DNA of 64,000 nucleotides from Anaeromicropila herbilytica (GCF_016591975.1 NZ_AP024169.1:1016001-1080000), one strand, 5' to 3'; numbered from the stretch's first letter, positions 34,255 to 43,961 are shown. Translations and numbers: made by a program. The notes: a model not told the origin generated them from the letters alone.

Positions 34255-34914
34255 ATGAAAGTTATAATTATTGGTGGCGGTCAGGTAGGAGCATATCTTG
34301 CATCCTTATTATATTCGAATGGTCATGAGATAAAAGTAATTGAGCATAGAGAAAATATATTTAATAAATTAGAGACGGAATTTCCAGAGGGAACGATTCT
34401 ATTAGGTAATGGTTCGGACCCTGAGATGCTAGAAGCAGCAGGTATTGATTCAGCAGATGTAGTAGCAGCAGTAACTGGTGCTGATGAGATTAATCTGGTA
34501 GTATCTACTCTAGCTAAGATGGAATTTGGTGTGTCACGTGTGGTTGCACGTGTAAACAATCCTAAGAATACCTGGTTATTCAATAGTGGAATGGGTGTTG
34601 ATGTTGGGGTAAATCAAGCGGAGCTAATGGCACATTTTGCAGTAGAAGAAATGAATCTAGAAGATATGTTTACCTTATTAAAACTAAGTCGTGGAGATTA
34701 TTCTATCGTTCAAATTAAGGTTCAACAAAATGCGAAAGCAACAAATAAGTTATTGAAAGACCTCTTGATTCCAAAGAAGACCGTATTGATTGCAATAACG
34801 CGAGAAGATTCTACATTGATTCCAAAAGGTGATACACAGATATTGGTAGATGATGATATCTTAGCATTAGCAGATGAAAATAGTCGTATTGAATTAAAAG
34901 AGATCTTTGGATAG
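34255..34914 (+). CDS. TrkA/RCK-family NAD-binding regulator, copy 2
   Basis: 219 residues from ATG 34255 (GGGGGAGG upstream); the longer frame from 34231 lies within the ribosome site. Motif IIGGGQVGAYLASLL then VIEHRENIF; TrkA_N then TrkA_C (FTLLKLSRGDYSIVQIKV, LLIPKKTVLIAITRED). Paralogue of the preceding gene, 16 nt downstream, so the two may form a hetero-oligomeric ring. Confidence 0.88.
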   Translation: MKVIIIGGGQVGAYLASLLYSNGHEIKVIEHRENIFNKLETEFPEGTILLGNGSDPEMLEAAGIDSADVVAAVTGADEINLVVSTLAKMEFGVSRVVARVNNPKNTWLFNSGMGVDVGVNQAELMAHFAVEEMNLEDMFTLLKLSRGDYSIVQIKVQQNAKATNKLLKDLLIPKKTVLIAITREDSTLIPKGDTQILVDDDILALADENSRIELKEIFG

Positions 34915-34924
34915 GCGCTAACAT

Positions 34925-35198
34925 GAAAAAGTCCCTTATTGTAGTTTACTCTTGAATATCACTGTATAAATATGCGTGCTGTTTTTCGTTAAAGAAGTAT
35001 AAGAAAATCTAAATGAAGAAGGAATCCTTCAAACATAATCAGATGGAGTGAACTCGCTGGAAAACGCTCAGACAGCACTCCTTCTGATTATTGAAGGATT
35101 CCTTCTTCATTAAGATTTTCTAATACTCTTTAAAACAAAAATACTGCACGCATATTTATACAGTAATATTCATTATACTTTTTGAAAGGGACTTTTTC
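34925..35198. repeat. 274-bp imperfect palindrome (MITE-like or large hairpin element)
   Basis: Ends GAAAAAGTCCC and GGGACTTTTTC are exact inverted repeats. Inner matching blocks run nearly the whole length: CACTGTATAAATATGCGTGC with its complement, AAAGA-GTAT-AGAAAATCT, ATGAAGAAGGAATCCTTCAA with TTGAAGGATTCCTTCTTCAT, and AATCAGA-GGAGTG with CACTCCTTCTGATT around a loop near 35052-35085. A third GGGACTTTTT lies at 35219. It has no open frame. It could also work as a terminator between the RCK gene and the convergent gene. Confidence 0.7.
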
Positions 35199-35232
35199 AG
35201 TGACCTCAGAATAAGCTAGGGACTTTTTTATT

Positions 35233-35961
35233 TTATTTAATTCTGGCTCCGATTAGTTTAATATATTGTCCTTCCTCTAGCGTTACTTCAAGATCTTTAT
35301 CAATGGTATAGGTTGATAGAATAGAGTCAGTGTTATGTAAGCTGTCCTTCGTAATCTCAACGTAAGCATAGCCTTCCACATTCCCATTATTAATTAAAGT
35401 ATATTTACCTGCTGGAATATGAAGCCCTACCTTGTACATACCATCTTTTGTTGTATCAAGTTCGATATTTTCACTTATTGGTCTGGCATAAGCACCTTTT
35501 AATGTAAGAAAAGTTCCGTCTTCTATTGTAGCTATGGTATTGTTACTAAAAGTTTCATCTAAGATAATATCGCCCATGCTGTCACTTGCAGTTTTACTTA
35601 GTATCATATGAGCATTAGCACCATCACTAGAGATTATTACATACTCACCGGCTGGAATATCGGTTCCAACTTTGTATAAACCATCATAGTAGTTGGTAAC
35701 TTCTGTTGGATTTTGAGTTGGTGATTCTTTTTTTGTTAAATTTTTATCTGTTTCTTTTGAAGATTCATTTTGAGGTTGCGCTTTTCTTACTGTAGGACTT
35801 AAGGAAGCAGAGGTATCACTTGCTGTGATACTTTTGGAATTCTCATTGGATTTGCCTACGGTAATCCATACTAATAGAAGAATTATTGATAAAGAAGCAA
35901 CTATAACAATAGTATTAAGTATTATTTTACGGTTTAAAATATTCTTATTTTTCTTTTTCAT
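35233..35961 (-). CDS. Membrane-anchored protein with two tandem surface repeats
   Basis: 242 residues. A basic start and helix (13-33) anchor it, a Ser/Thr/Lys/Pro linker follows (about 40-88), then two tandem domains of about 70 residues: YDGLYKVGTDIPAGEYVIIS and KDGMYKVGLHIPAGKYTLIN, each closed by FLTLKGAYA or YIKLIGARI. The YKVGxDIPAGEY unit recurs in many Firmicutes secreted proteins of unknown role. Single gene, convergent with the RCK operon. Confidence 0.8.
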   Translation of the reverse strand: MKKKNKNILNRKIILNTIVIVASLSIILLLVWITVGKSNENSKSITASDTSASLSPTVRKAQPQNESSKETDKNLTKKESPTQNPTEVTNYYDGLYKVGTDIPAGEYVIISSDGANAHMILSKTASDSMGDIILDETFSNNTIATIEDGTFLTLKGAYARPISENIELDTTKDGMYKVGLHIPAGKYTLINNGNVEGYAYVEITKDSLHNTDSILSTYTIDKDLEVTLEEGQYIKLIGARIK

Positions 35962-36183
35962 TTTACCTGCCTCACTTATTGTTATTTACATAAATACACA
36001 TATATAATACCAAAGATAACCAATATAATACAAGTGTTTTATTTAACTTAATAGAGAGGTATATTTTTTTGGAAAAGGAAGTAGAAAATTGTCATATTGA
36101 AAATAATGTTAAATTGGTATAATATAGTATTATCATGGATGAATGAGATTAAATGGTCATGTGATAACAAGGGAGGGTAAAAC

Positions 36184-37224
36184 ATGAAAATTGGAAATAC
36201 ACAAAATCAAGACACTTCTAACATCTATATAAGTAATAGTGAAAGTCATAATAACTTAAGAGCAAGAAATAGTTCTAATAATAAGAAAAAGCAAGTGAAA
36301 GGTGGAACTATATTTGCAGGTGATTTAAACATAAGCCAGCAAGAGAATAGCACCATGAAAAAAGTTCGAGCACAGAAAGCAGCACTTAAGGCTATTATGG
36401 ATCAAAATAAAAAAGAATTAAAGATTGATGATAATTTATCAAATAGAGAGAAACATAGAACGGAATTAGCGAATGAGGCAAAAGCGAATCTTGATGAAGT
36501 TGATAAAATAGATGGATTGAAAAAGCAATTAAAAGATGCGTATCAAGTAGCGGATGACAGTCCTGAACAGAAAAATCTTGAACTACTTGAAAAGAGCATG
36601 GATCCCAATCAGACATTAACGGACGATGAAATGAATCAGTTAAAACAGATGGGGCCACTTACTGAGTATCAAAAAAATGCAATTGAGTATGATGCAATGC
36701 AGCAAATATGGCAGAAGCGAGCAGATGATGCACTCAATGAAAGAGCTAATGAGGGAAAATCAATTGAAGCGATCAAACTTGGGCGTCTTAAGACTCATGA
36801 GATGCTTGATTGCCAAAAAGAAGCAGCAGATATTATAGATAAAGTTAACAAAGAAATACTCGGAGATCTTTATAAAGAAGCAAAAGATAAGCTTGATGAC
36901 AAGATTAAGAACAAAGATGATAAAGATAAGGATAAAAAGGACGATACAGCTAATAAGAAAGATGATGTCAAAGATGAAAAAGGAAAGACAGCAGAGGCTA
37001 GTAACGATAAAACAATACAAAAGCCTAATGTGCCTCATCAAGAAGATAATAATCTAGTAAATAATAATGCAGTAAAGAATAATAATCCCGCTAACGATCC
37101 AAATCAAATACAAAATATAGATAACACACTACAGCAACTACAAACAGAAATGAAATATGTTGTAAAGAATAACAAAATGTTATTAGAAGATATTAAAGGA
37201 ATCGCTCTTGATGAGCAAGTATAA
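36184..37224 (+). CDS. Uncharacterised 346-aa Lys/Asp/Asn-rich helical protein
   Basis: ATG 36184 behind GGGAGGG. No signal or membrane segment. An Asn/Ser-rich start, then long charged helices (about 60-240), a KDKDKKDDTANKKDDVKDEK low-complexity stretch near 255, an Asn-rich part, and a final amphipathic helix with LQQLQTEMKYVVKNNKML. TATAAT at 36118 is a likely -10. I do not recognise the family; like 27203 it is an orphan. Confidence 0.6.
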   Translation: MKIGNTQNQDTSNIYISNSESHNNLRARNSSNNKKKQVKGGTIFAGDLNISQQENSTMKKVRAQKAALKAIMDQNKKELKIDDNLSNREKHRTELANEAKANLDEVDKIDGLKKQLKDAYQVADDSPEQKNLELLEKSMDPNQTLTDDEMNQLKQMGPLTEYQKNAIEYDAMQQIWQKRADDALNERANEGKSIEAIKLGRLKTHEMLDCQKEAADIIDKVNKEILGDLYKEAKDKLDDKIKNKDDKDKDKKDDTANKKDDVKDEKGKTAEASNDKTIQKPNVPHQEDNNLVNNNAVKNNNPANDPNQIQNIDNTLQQLQTEMKYVVKNNKMLLEDIKGIALDEQV

Positions 37225-37238
37225 TTAATAATAAGGTT

Positions 37239-37279
37239 AACCTCTAGATTGTATGAGAATACAATCTAGAGGTTTTTTT
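37239..37279 (+). terminator. Terminator between convergent genes
   Basis: AACCTCTAGATTGTAT / ATACAATCTAGAGGTT with a 4-nt loop, then T7. Very strong, 16-bp stem. Confidence 0.9.
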
Positions 37280-37290
37280 ATTAAGTAGAA

Positions 37291-37833
37291 CTATAGTTTA
37301 CAAGTATATTTTTCAGTCCAAAATCCATAAGCAATATCAGCTTGGATATCAGTATCAGTAGGTGGAACTAAAACGAGCATAAAATTGCTACCAGGAGGAA
37401 TGACAAACTTACCATCTTTTTCGTTCGCTAGAGTAGATTCTGCGGGAATCATTCTTGTGTAAGCTTTTACTCCACCTTGAATTGGTTCTTTAAATTGTCC
37501 TGTAATAAATTTGATTTTAGATACTGGCTGTGGAATTGTTACTAGGTTAGCTGGAGTAATATTTTCTACAATACTACCACCACTTGGTATTCTAGCATTC
37601 ATATAAGGACGTGATTTAAATGCAATTTTTGATGTATTTGTAATAGTAGAGACACTGATAAACAAATTTACACCAGAATGTATCGGATTATATAAAGAAC
37701 CAAAAGCATAAGTATCATGCCCAAAGGTTATTAATTCAGATTGACCAAGAAAGTATCTACCTTGAAATGATTGATAGATCGGGTTATCGATGGTAACTAC
37801 TTTTTCATAGTCACGAGATAATTCAGTATACAT
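37291..37833 (-). CDS. DUF6143-like protein
   Basis: 180 residues (TAGGAGG upstream), beta-rich, no signal peptide or helix. YFLGQSELITFGHDTYAFGS, GVNLFISVSTITNTS and FVIPPGSNFMLVLVPP suggest a jelly-roll-like sheet protein. I associate it with the DUF6143 family of spore-forming Firmicutes, with limited certainty; function unknown. Confidence 0.55.
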   Translation of the reverse strand: MYTELSRDYEKVVTIDNPIYQSFQGRYFLGQSELITFGHDTYAFGSLYNPIHSGVNLFISVSTITNTSKIAFKSRPYMNARIPSGGSIVENITPANLVTIPQPVSKIKFITGQFKEPIQGGVKAYTRMIPAESTLANEKDGKFVIPPGSNFMLVLVPPTDTDIQADIAYGFWTEKYTCKL

Positions 37834-38089
37834 AGAGCCTCCTATCTGCTACGTATCTCACTACATAATTAGCTGGAGATAACAATAGCTTTTCTATATA
37901 AGAATAGATTCAGTAAGTAAAATTCCTACTAATCTATAATATGATAATATTCGTCAGGTGTTCAAAGAACTAAGGTTTATCTTAACTTTACATAACTTTC
38001 ACTGAATTTAACAATCTATAGATAAAGTTTTAACATAGGAAAGCTATACTAAAACAATAAAAGATACTTCGATATGACAAGGAGCCTCT

Positions 38090-39895
38090 ATGAAGAATAA
38101 TATACAAATTAATATAAAAAAGAAAATATATCATATATTGTCAGGTGGTAATGCGGATATTGCTTTTTATACGGATGCCTTTTTATCAAGCAATAAAGAG
38201 TGGGTAATGAAGAAACCGATACGTTTTGCCATTCAACTAATTAAGATAAATATTGATTGTAGACTTCCATTTAAAAAATATATTATTAAGGGGTTGGTTC
38301 CAGGGAAAAAGTGTATTGCAAGAATTCATAGACGGCCCAAGGTGTATCAATATGCTACTGCAATCATGCGTTATCCTTGTATTATAACAGATGTTTTTGG
38401 TTCGTTATTAGAACTAACAGCAGAGTTTGAGGAAATATACAGCAAGATTGAAGAGGAGTATCAGATTCCAGGTTTTGCAGTACTTCGTAAGAAATTAGAT
38501 AGTCCATATAAAACTATTGAGGATATATATGATGAAATTGGAAGAAGGTGTAACATGTCGATTTCAAAGGATATTGAATTGGATATGTTAAAACGTCATA
38601 TTGTTATGAACCCATATTTAAAGAAAGCCTTTGAAATAGCATCTTATAATGGAACTTTAATCATTGGTATCTTAGAAACAAGCTATTCAAGAGAAGATAT
38701 TCAAAATATATTAACTAGTGTGTGTATACAATTATCGGATATTATAGTCTCAAGTGAGCGAAAATTATCTTTACGGAAAATGATATTAGAATACAGGGAT
38801 TCTTTTTGGAAAATGAAAAATAATGTAGATAGTAATAGTGAAGTAGATGATATTGCAATTGTTAGCGCAAATTATAATAAAGCACTAAAACATATTAGAA
38901 GATATGGATTAGTACCTATCTATTATCGATCACCAAAAGAGATTATGGATAGTATTCCTTTACCTGAGTTAACAAAGGAATTTAGTAAATTATATCAAAC
39001 AATTGTAGGTATGGAACTCTTTAGCGGGCAATATAATCACAAAAATATTTATGAGTTAACATATCTATATTTAGCACCTATTGTATTCACTTTATTGCAA
39101 AAAACATACATACAAGCTAGGAAGAATGGTGGTAAAGTAATTGCACTTTGTGATACAGAATGTATATTTATTACGCTTTATGAACGTTATTATGGAAACA
39201 TTACGCCAATTCCATGGTCTGGACTTTTTGGAACAAATGCACGAACTAGAATAGAATGGGAAAAATTATTGGAAGATTGTTATATTATTCAAAATTATCC
39301 TGCTGACCGTGTGGCATATTCCTTAGGTTTTGGATATAGAAGTCAAATGATAAGAAATTGTAGTGAAGATTTTATTGAACAGGCATTGGTACAAGCAAGG
39401 AAAAAAGAGAAAGCTGATATAAAACAGTATGTTAGGAGTTATCTTGAAAATGATGAGAGGTTAGTGATTGTTGACCCTATGCCAGGATTATATTCGATTA
39501 ATACTTTTAAAGAATCACTACATGAAATAGATGAACATATCGAGTTAGAAGAGATAGCATTAAGTAGTTATCTGAAAAAGAGCGCAAAAGAACTTAATAT
39601 TCTTCATCAGGTGCTACAAATGGATACGCCTTATATTAGTGGAATATATGGAGAATGTGGAGGACAGGATAATTATCTGACAAGGGAAATTACTTTTATA
39701 CAGCCAAAATTCCTTGATGAGGTAAAAAAGGAAACCATTTATGGAGCATTGGACGATTATTGTAAAGCATTTCGAACTTATGAACGAAGAAACAATAATG
39801 TAGAGATAAGCGCAAAAGATATGAACCAGATCTTAGAGTATTCAATGGCTGGATTAATTCAATTAGAGGAATTACTAGGAGGGGGAGCCGTATGA
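38090..39895 (+). CDS. Divergent HAD-like protein of a surface-glycan operon
   Basis: 601 residues (AAGGAG upstream). Near residue 100, CIITDVFGSLLEL takes the place of HAD motif I (DxYGT/DxFDT type), followed by YQIPGFAVLRKKLDSP and TIEDIYDEI, which match HAD-like proteins found in capsule loci (normally SFDIFDTL, PGFAxxR, EIYD). The C-terminal part (YELTYLYLAPIVFTLLQKTY, KVIALCDTECIF) corresponds to their second domain, where YFLARDGY is usual, so key residues have drifted. It is the first gene of a four-gene coupled operon. Enzymatic activity is doubtful. Confidence 0.6.
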   Translation: MKNNIQINIKKKIYHILSGGNADIAFYTDAFLSSNKEWVMKKPIRFAIQLIKINIDCRLPFKKYIIKGLVPGKKCIARIHRRPKVYQYATAIMRYPCIITDVFGSLLELTAEFEEIYSKIEEEYQIPGFAVLRKKLDSPYKTIEDIYDEIGRRCNMSISKDIELDMLKRHIVMNPYLKKAFEIASYNGTLIIGILETSYSREDIQNILTSVCIQLSDIIVSSERKLSLRKMILEYRDSFWKMKNNVDSNSEVDDIAIVSANYNKALKHIRRYGLVPIYYRSPKEIMDSIPLPELTKEFSKLYQTIVGMELFSGQYNHKNIYELTYLYLAPIVFTLLQKTYIQARKNGGKVIALCDTECIFITLYERYYGNITPIPWSGLFGTNARTRIEWEKLLEDCYIIQNYPADRVAYSLGFGYRSQMIRNCSEDFIEQALVQARKKEKADIKQYVRSYLENDERLVIVDPMPGLYSINTFKESLHEIDEHIELEEIALSSYLKKSAKELNILHQVLQMDTPYISGIYGECGGQDNYLTREITFIQPKFLDEVKKETIYGALDDYCKAFRTYERRNNNVEISAKDMNQILEYSMAGLIQLEELLGGGAV

Positions 39896-41619
39896 TATTA
39901 TATCATGCTTCAACAGCGTATCAAGTATTATGTTGTCTCGTACATAAATTGGCTTATAACCGAAAGGATGAGGCAGTGTTAATGATAGTAGAACATATGC
40001 TTCCAAAAGCAAAATTAGAGCAATTTATGAATAAAATAAAAGAATATGATTGGTTTGTAGAGATAATATCCGTACCAGAAAGTTCTATCCGTTTATGCCA
40101 TGGAAGACCACTAAACATAGACAGTAGTGAAAATGAGATATTAGAGGTGATCCATAATATTTGTAATGAAGTGGATGGATGGTATAAAAGCGGATTTCTT
40201 AGATTTCGAGACATCTATCTAGCTTCAGATCAATGGTCTGTTGGAGTTTATTTATTATATCACAAGATTCCATATCATTATTTAGAAGATGCGAGCGGCA
40301 TGTTAGGGGATGAGGAACGTTATCTTAACATAATACGCCAGATTAATCTTACGAACTATGTATTAGGAAATTATCTAAAAGGTGCTGGAAGAAGTGATAA
40401 TGTAATCAGCAAGTTGTGTGATCTAAGAAATCAACCGAATGGATTCAAAGATGATAAAGCAGTAGATTTCTCTATTTATCATATTGTAAGTGAATTACCA
40501 AAGGAGTTAATTAATGACTTATTAAAATTGTATGGTGCAAAGAGGTATAGGTTGGAAGACAGCGAGCAAATAGTGGTCTATATGACGCAATTCTTAAGAA
40601 CGCTCACAATAAAGAACCTAAAAGTACAAGAATCTATTACAACATTATTAATTGATTACTTTGCAAAGGATTCCAGAGTGATTATCAAGCCTCATCCGAA
40701 AGATCGTTGGATTGATTATCCAGGTCTCATACCAGAGGCATATGTATTAGAAAGGGATCTTCCATCAGAACTTTTACCCTTTGTATTCGAAGGAAAAATA
40801 GATCTAGTTCTGACCGCCAGCTCTACTTCAATTGGTGGTATGGCATATGTAGCCAAGAATTCTATTAGTTTTGGAACTGATGTTGAATATCACTATGAGA
40901 GACTACATCTGATGTATGCAGTAGCAAAAATAATTAATGAAATCTATAGGGAACAAGTAATTATTACACACAATATAAAAAGCATACAGTTAGAACATTT
41001 TTTATCTATGTATTCTAGAACGTTTAAAATCAATTCACCGAGTGAAGCAGTATTTGAATTAGATAAATCAGGTAATATCTATGTTGATGGAGGTCATTAT
41101 TCGGTAGGAGATGCATGCAAAAAACAATATTTAATAAATGAAAAAAATGATGTTCTAATCTTTCTAAATTATAGACAACGATATGAATTTTTTATGAATA
41201 CGGAGTTACAAACCAATAATTTTATTGTAATATCCGTTGATATAAAACATTCCAGTATTTCTACAAAAGATATTTGTTATGGACTAGAGGAAGAAACAGG
41301 TGTTGGTTTAAAATCAGTACTAAAAAATGATATCTGGGTGTATTGTGAGAAAGAGGAAGAGAGGAGGAGAATATTGGATATGCAGGAAAGAAAGACGTTG
41401 AAATATTCTGGCCTTGAGGTGGAGATTAGTAGCAAGGAAGCAACCTATTTCATGATACTAAATGGCAAGATGAAAGCAATGCAATATGCTCTGCAGCAAA
41501 AAGAAAATGAGGAGCAAAATATTGTTTTAAATAAGATGAAAGAAGTAATAAAACAATATCAAGAAGAAGAAATGATAAAGCGAATCTTATTAGAGGAAGA
41601 AGGAATTATATATGAATAA
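39892..41619 (+). CDS. Polysialyltransferase-family-like glycosyltransferase
   Basis: 575 residues; its ATG overlaps the previous stop (ATGA). N-terminal two thirds resemble the alpha-2,8-polysialyltransferase (POLYST) group: IYLASDQWSVGVYLL, YLEDASGML, then VIIKPHPKDRW (about 262) and LVLTASSTSIGGM (about 305), the HP and SS motifs that bind CMP. The C-terminal 180 residues are an extra domain with a coiled end (MKAMQYALQQKENEEQN). It probably transfers a CMP-activated acidic sugar to a surface chain. Confidence 0.7.
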   Translation: MILYHASTAYQVLCCLVHKLAYNRKDEAVLMIVEHMLPKAKLEQFMNKIKEYDWFVEIISVPESSIRLCHGRPLNIDSSENEILEVIHNICNEVDGWYKSGFLRFRDIYLASDQWSVGVYLLYHKIPYHYLEDASGMLGDEERYLNIIRQINLTNYVLGNYLKGAGRSDNVISKLCDLRNQPNGFKDDKAVDFSIYHIVSELPKELINDLLKLYGAKRYRLEDSEQIVVYMTQFLRTLTIKNLKVQESITTLLIDYFAKDSRVIIKPHPKDRWIDYPGLIPEAYVLERDLPSELLPFVFEGKIDLVLTASSTSIGGMAYVAKNSISFGTDVEYHYERLHLMYAVAKIINEIYREQVIITHNIKSIQLEHFLSMYSRTFKINSPSEAVFELDKSGNIYVDGGHYSVGDACKKQYLINEKNDVLIFLNYRQRYEFFMNTELQTNNFIVISVDIKHSSISTKDICYGLEEETGVGLKSVLKNDIWVYCEKEEERRRILDMQERKTLKYSGLEVEISSKEATYFMILNGKMKAMQYALQQKENEEQNIVLNKMKEVIKQYQEEEMIKRILLEEEGIIYE

Positions 41620-42313
41620 CGTAGTAGCAATTGTGCCTATCAAGATGAATAACGAAAGATTACAGGGTAAGAACACCAAGACATTTACAAATGGTGAACC
41701 TCTAATTCATTATATATTAGAATCTTTATTAGAAGTAAAAGGAATTGATGAAATCTATGTATATTGTAGTAATCCGATGATTAAGGATTATCTACCAAAT
41801 GGTGTTAAGTATTTAAAGCGTAGTGAATTATTAGATAGTAAAGATACACTTATATTAGAAGTTCTAAAGTCATTTGCTATGGATGTGAAATCGAAATATT
41901 ATGTATTAACTCATGCTACAGCTCCTTTTTTAAAAGGAGATACTATTCAAAAGGCTCTTGATATGGTGTTAAGTGGGGAATATGATTCAGCACTAAGTGT
42001 CACTGAATTGAAAGAGTTCCTATGGAAAGAGAATAAGCCTATGAATTTTGATAGAAGCAAAGTACAAAAAACACAGGACTTAGATCCAATATATTCTGAG
42101 ACAACAGGGTTATATATCTATTCTCACGATTTAATTATGAATGAGGAGAGAAGGACAGGAGATCATCCATATCTTGCAGTAGTTGATAAGATAGAAGCGA
42201 CAGATATTAATGAACCTATTGATTTTGAGATTGCGGATGCTATATTCAAGGAGAAGCAACGTCGTGAAATTATTCAAGTAATTAGAGAAACTAGAGGAGA
42301 GTCGTATGAATAG
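41612..42313 (+). CDS. CMP-acylneuraminate-like cytidylyltransferase
   Basis: 233 residues, overlapping the preceding gene by 8 nt. NeuA-type nucleotidyltransferase: VAIVPIKMNNERLQGKNTKT (CTP-binding loop, normally IPARxGSKxxxxKN), LTHATAPFL, and TGLYIYSHDLI near 170. The loop lacks the usual Gly-Ser, so the substrate may not be sialic acid. It supplies a CMP-sugar to the transferase upstream. Confidence 0.8.
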   Translation: MNNVVAIVPIKMNNERLQGKNTKTFTNGEPLIHYILESLLEVKGIDEIYVYCSNPMIKDYLPNGVKYLKRSELLDSKDTLILEVLKSFAMDVKSKYYVLTHATAPFLKGDTIQKALDMVLSGEYDSALSVTELKEFLWKENKPMNFDRSKVQKTQDLDPIYSETTGLYIYSHDLIMNEERRTGDHPYLAVVDKIEATDINEPIDFEIADAIFKEKQRREIIQVIRETRGESYE

Positions 42314-43889
42314 GATAAAACTTTTAGATTGTACCTTAAGAGATGGCGGTTACGTAAACAATTGGAAGTTTGGTAAGAAGACAATACAAAGCATTCTTAA
42401 GCGTCTATCCATATCCAATTTAGATATTATTGAATGTGGATTTTTAACAGATAAAATATATGAAGAAAACTATTCCTTGTATTCCGACACTCTAGACATC
42501 AGTCCCCTATTGGTAAATAAAAATGAAAATACATTATATGTTGCAATGATTGCAATAGGAGAAAAAGAAATACATCCAAAGAGATTATCACAAGCGAAGG
42601 ATTCTGTAATAAAAGGAATCCGTCTTACTTTTCATTTGAATGAAAAGAAGAAAGCATTTGAATATGCTAAAATCCTTATGGAAAAAGGATATCTTGTGTT
42701 TATACAGCCAGTAGGTTCCTCTAATTATAGTGATGGTAATCTTCTTACTCTAATCAAAGAAGTGAATTCTTTAAAACCATATGCTTTCTATTTTGTAGAT
42801 ACATTAGGTACGATGTATCAAAACGATATTGTGCATATGCTATCTCTCATTGATAAAAACCTAGATGATGGTATCGTTCTAGGTTATCATTCTCATAATA
42901 ATCTACAACTTGCCTTCTCCAATGCGCAGGAAATGATGCGTTTTCCAATGAAAAGGGATATTATAATGGACTGCTCCGTATATGGAATGGGTAGAGGAGC
43001 GGGTAACTTATGTACAGAACTAATAACGGATTATATCAATCATTCTATCGAGAAAAGGTATGAAGTCATTCCTCTTCTTGAAATCGTAGATGAGTGTCTA
43101 ATACCAATATACAGTAAAACTCCATGGGGGTACTCCGTTGGCTATTTCTTAGCCTCCACAATGTGCTGTCACCCAAATTATGCATCACATTTATTAGCAA
43201 AACAAACTGTTCCCGTGCGTATTATTGGAAGCCTACTGGATCAGATACCAGAGGATAGAAGAAAAACGTATGATAAAGAGTATATTGAAGGAATCTATCA
43301 GAAGTATCAAGAACATGATGTGAATGATATGGAGGAAATAGAATATTTACGACATGAACTAGCTGGAAGAGAGATTCTAGTGTTAGCGCCTGGTAGGAGT
43401 ATCAAATCGAAGAAAAAGGCAATTAAATCATATATAAAAGAAAATAAACCTTATGTGATTGCAATTAACAACATTCCAGAATATCCAGTTGATCTTGTCT
43501 TTATTGGAAGTGAGAGAAGGTATAAGTTGATGAAGGATAAATTAGGCGATTACAATATATTACTAACTTCCAACATCACGGAGCGAACAGAAAATGCAAG
43601 AATTGTAAATTATTCTGATCTACTAAATTCGTCTATAGATGTTTCGGATAGTACTGGAATGATGTTGCTAAAGCTATTAGTAAAAGTCTCTGTTAAGAAA
43701 GCTATATTAGCAGGGTTCGACGGCTTTAAGAAGAATCCAGTATGGAATTATTGTGATGAAAATATGATAGGCTCCATAGATTCAGAAGCATTGAGTAAGA
43801 AAAATAAAGCGATGAATGTACAATTGAATAAGAGAAGTAAGGAAATGAAAATAAGTTTTTTAACACCAACAAAGTATAAAATAGATTAA
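42306..43889 (+). CDS. DRE-TIM aldolase fused to a C-terminal Rossmann-like domain
   Basis: 527 residues, overlapping the previous gene by 8 nt. Residues 1-280 form an HMGL/4-hydroxy-2-oxovalerate aldolase barrel: LLDCTLRDGGYVNNW (metal-binding RD), VLGYHSHNNLQLAFSNA (His pair), GMGRGAGNLCTE. Residues about 350-527 (LVLAPGRSIKSKKKAI, VIAINNIPEYPVDLVFIGS, KKAILAGFDGF) resemble the DUF115-like domain of motility accessory/sialyl proteins. It may make a keto-acid sugar precursor by pyruvate aldol chemistry for the CMP-sugar synthetase. Confidence 0.75.
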   Translation: MNRIKLLDCTLRDGGYVNNWKFGKKTIQSILKRLSISNLDIIECGFLTDKIYEENYSLYSDTLDISPLLVNKNENTLYVAMIAIGEKEIHPKRLSQAKDSVIKGIRLTFHLNEKKKAFEYAKILMEKGYLVFIQPVGSSNYSDGNLLTLIKEVNSLKPYAFYFVDTLGTMYQNDIVHMLSLIDKNLDDGIVLGYHSHNNLQLAFSNAQEMMRFPMKRDIIMDCSVYGMGRGAGNLCTELITDYINHSIEKRYEVIPLLEIVDECLIPIYSKTPWGYSVGYFLASTMCCHPNYASHLLAKQTVPVRIIGSLLDQIPEDRRKTYDKEYIEGIYQKYQEHDVNDMEEIEYLRHELAGREILVLAPGRSIKSKKKAIKSYIKENKPYVIAINNIPEYPVDLVFIGSERRYKLMKDKLGDYNILLTSNITERTENARIVNYSDLLNSSIDVSDSTGMMLLKLLVKVSVKKAILAGFDGFKKNPVWNYCDENMIGSIDSEALSKKNKAMNVQLNKRSKEMKISFLTPTKYKID

Positions 43890-43961
43890 TATTTATTGAT
43901 ATGAAGCTACATTAGATCTAGGAAAAAGATGTCGAATCAACGATGAAAATTACATATTTAA

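Noticed and set aside
36395..37041. Minus-strand frames opposite 36184
   Set aside because: Low-complexity antisense of Lys/Asp-rich codons, no start signals.
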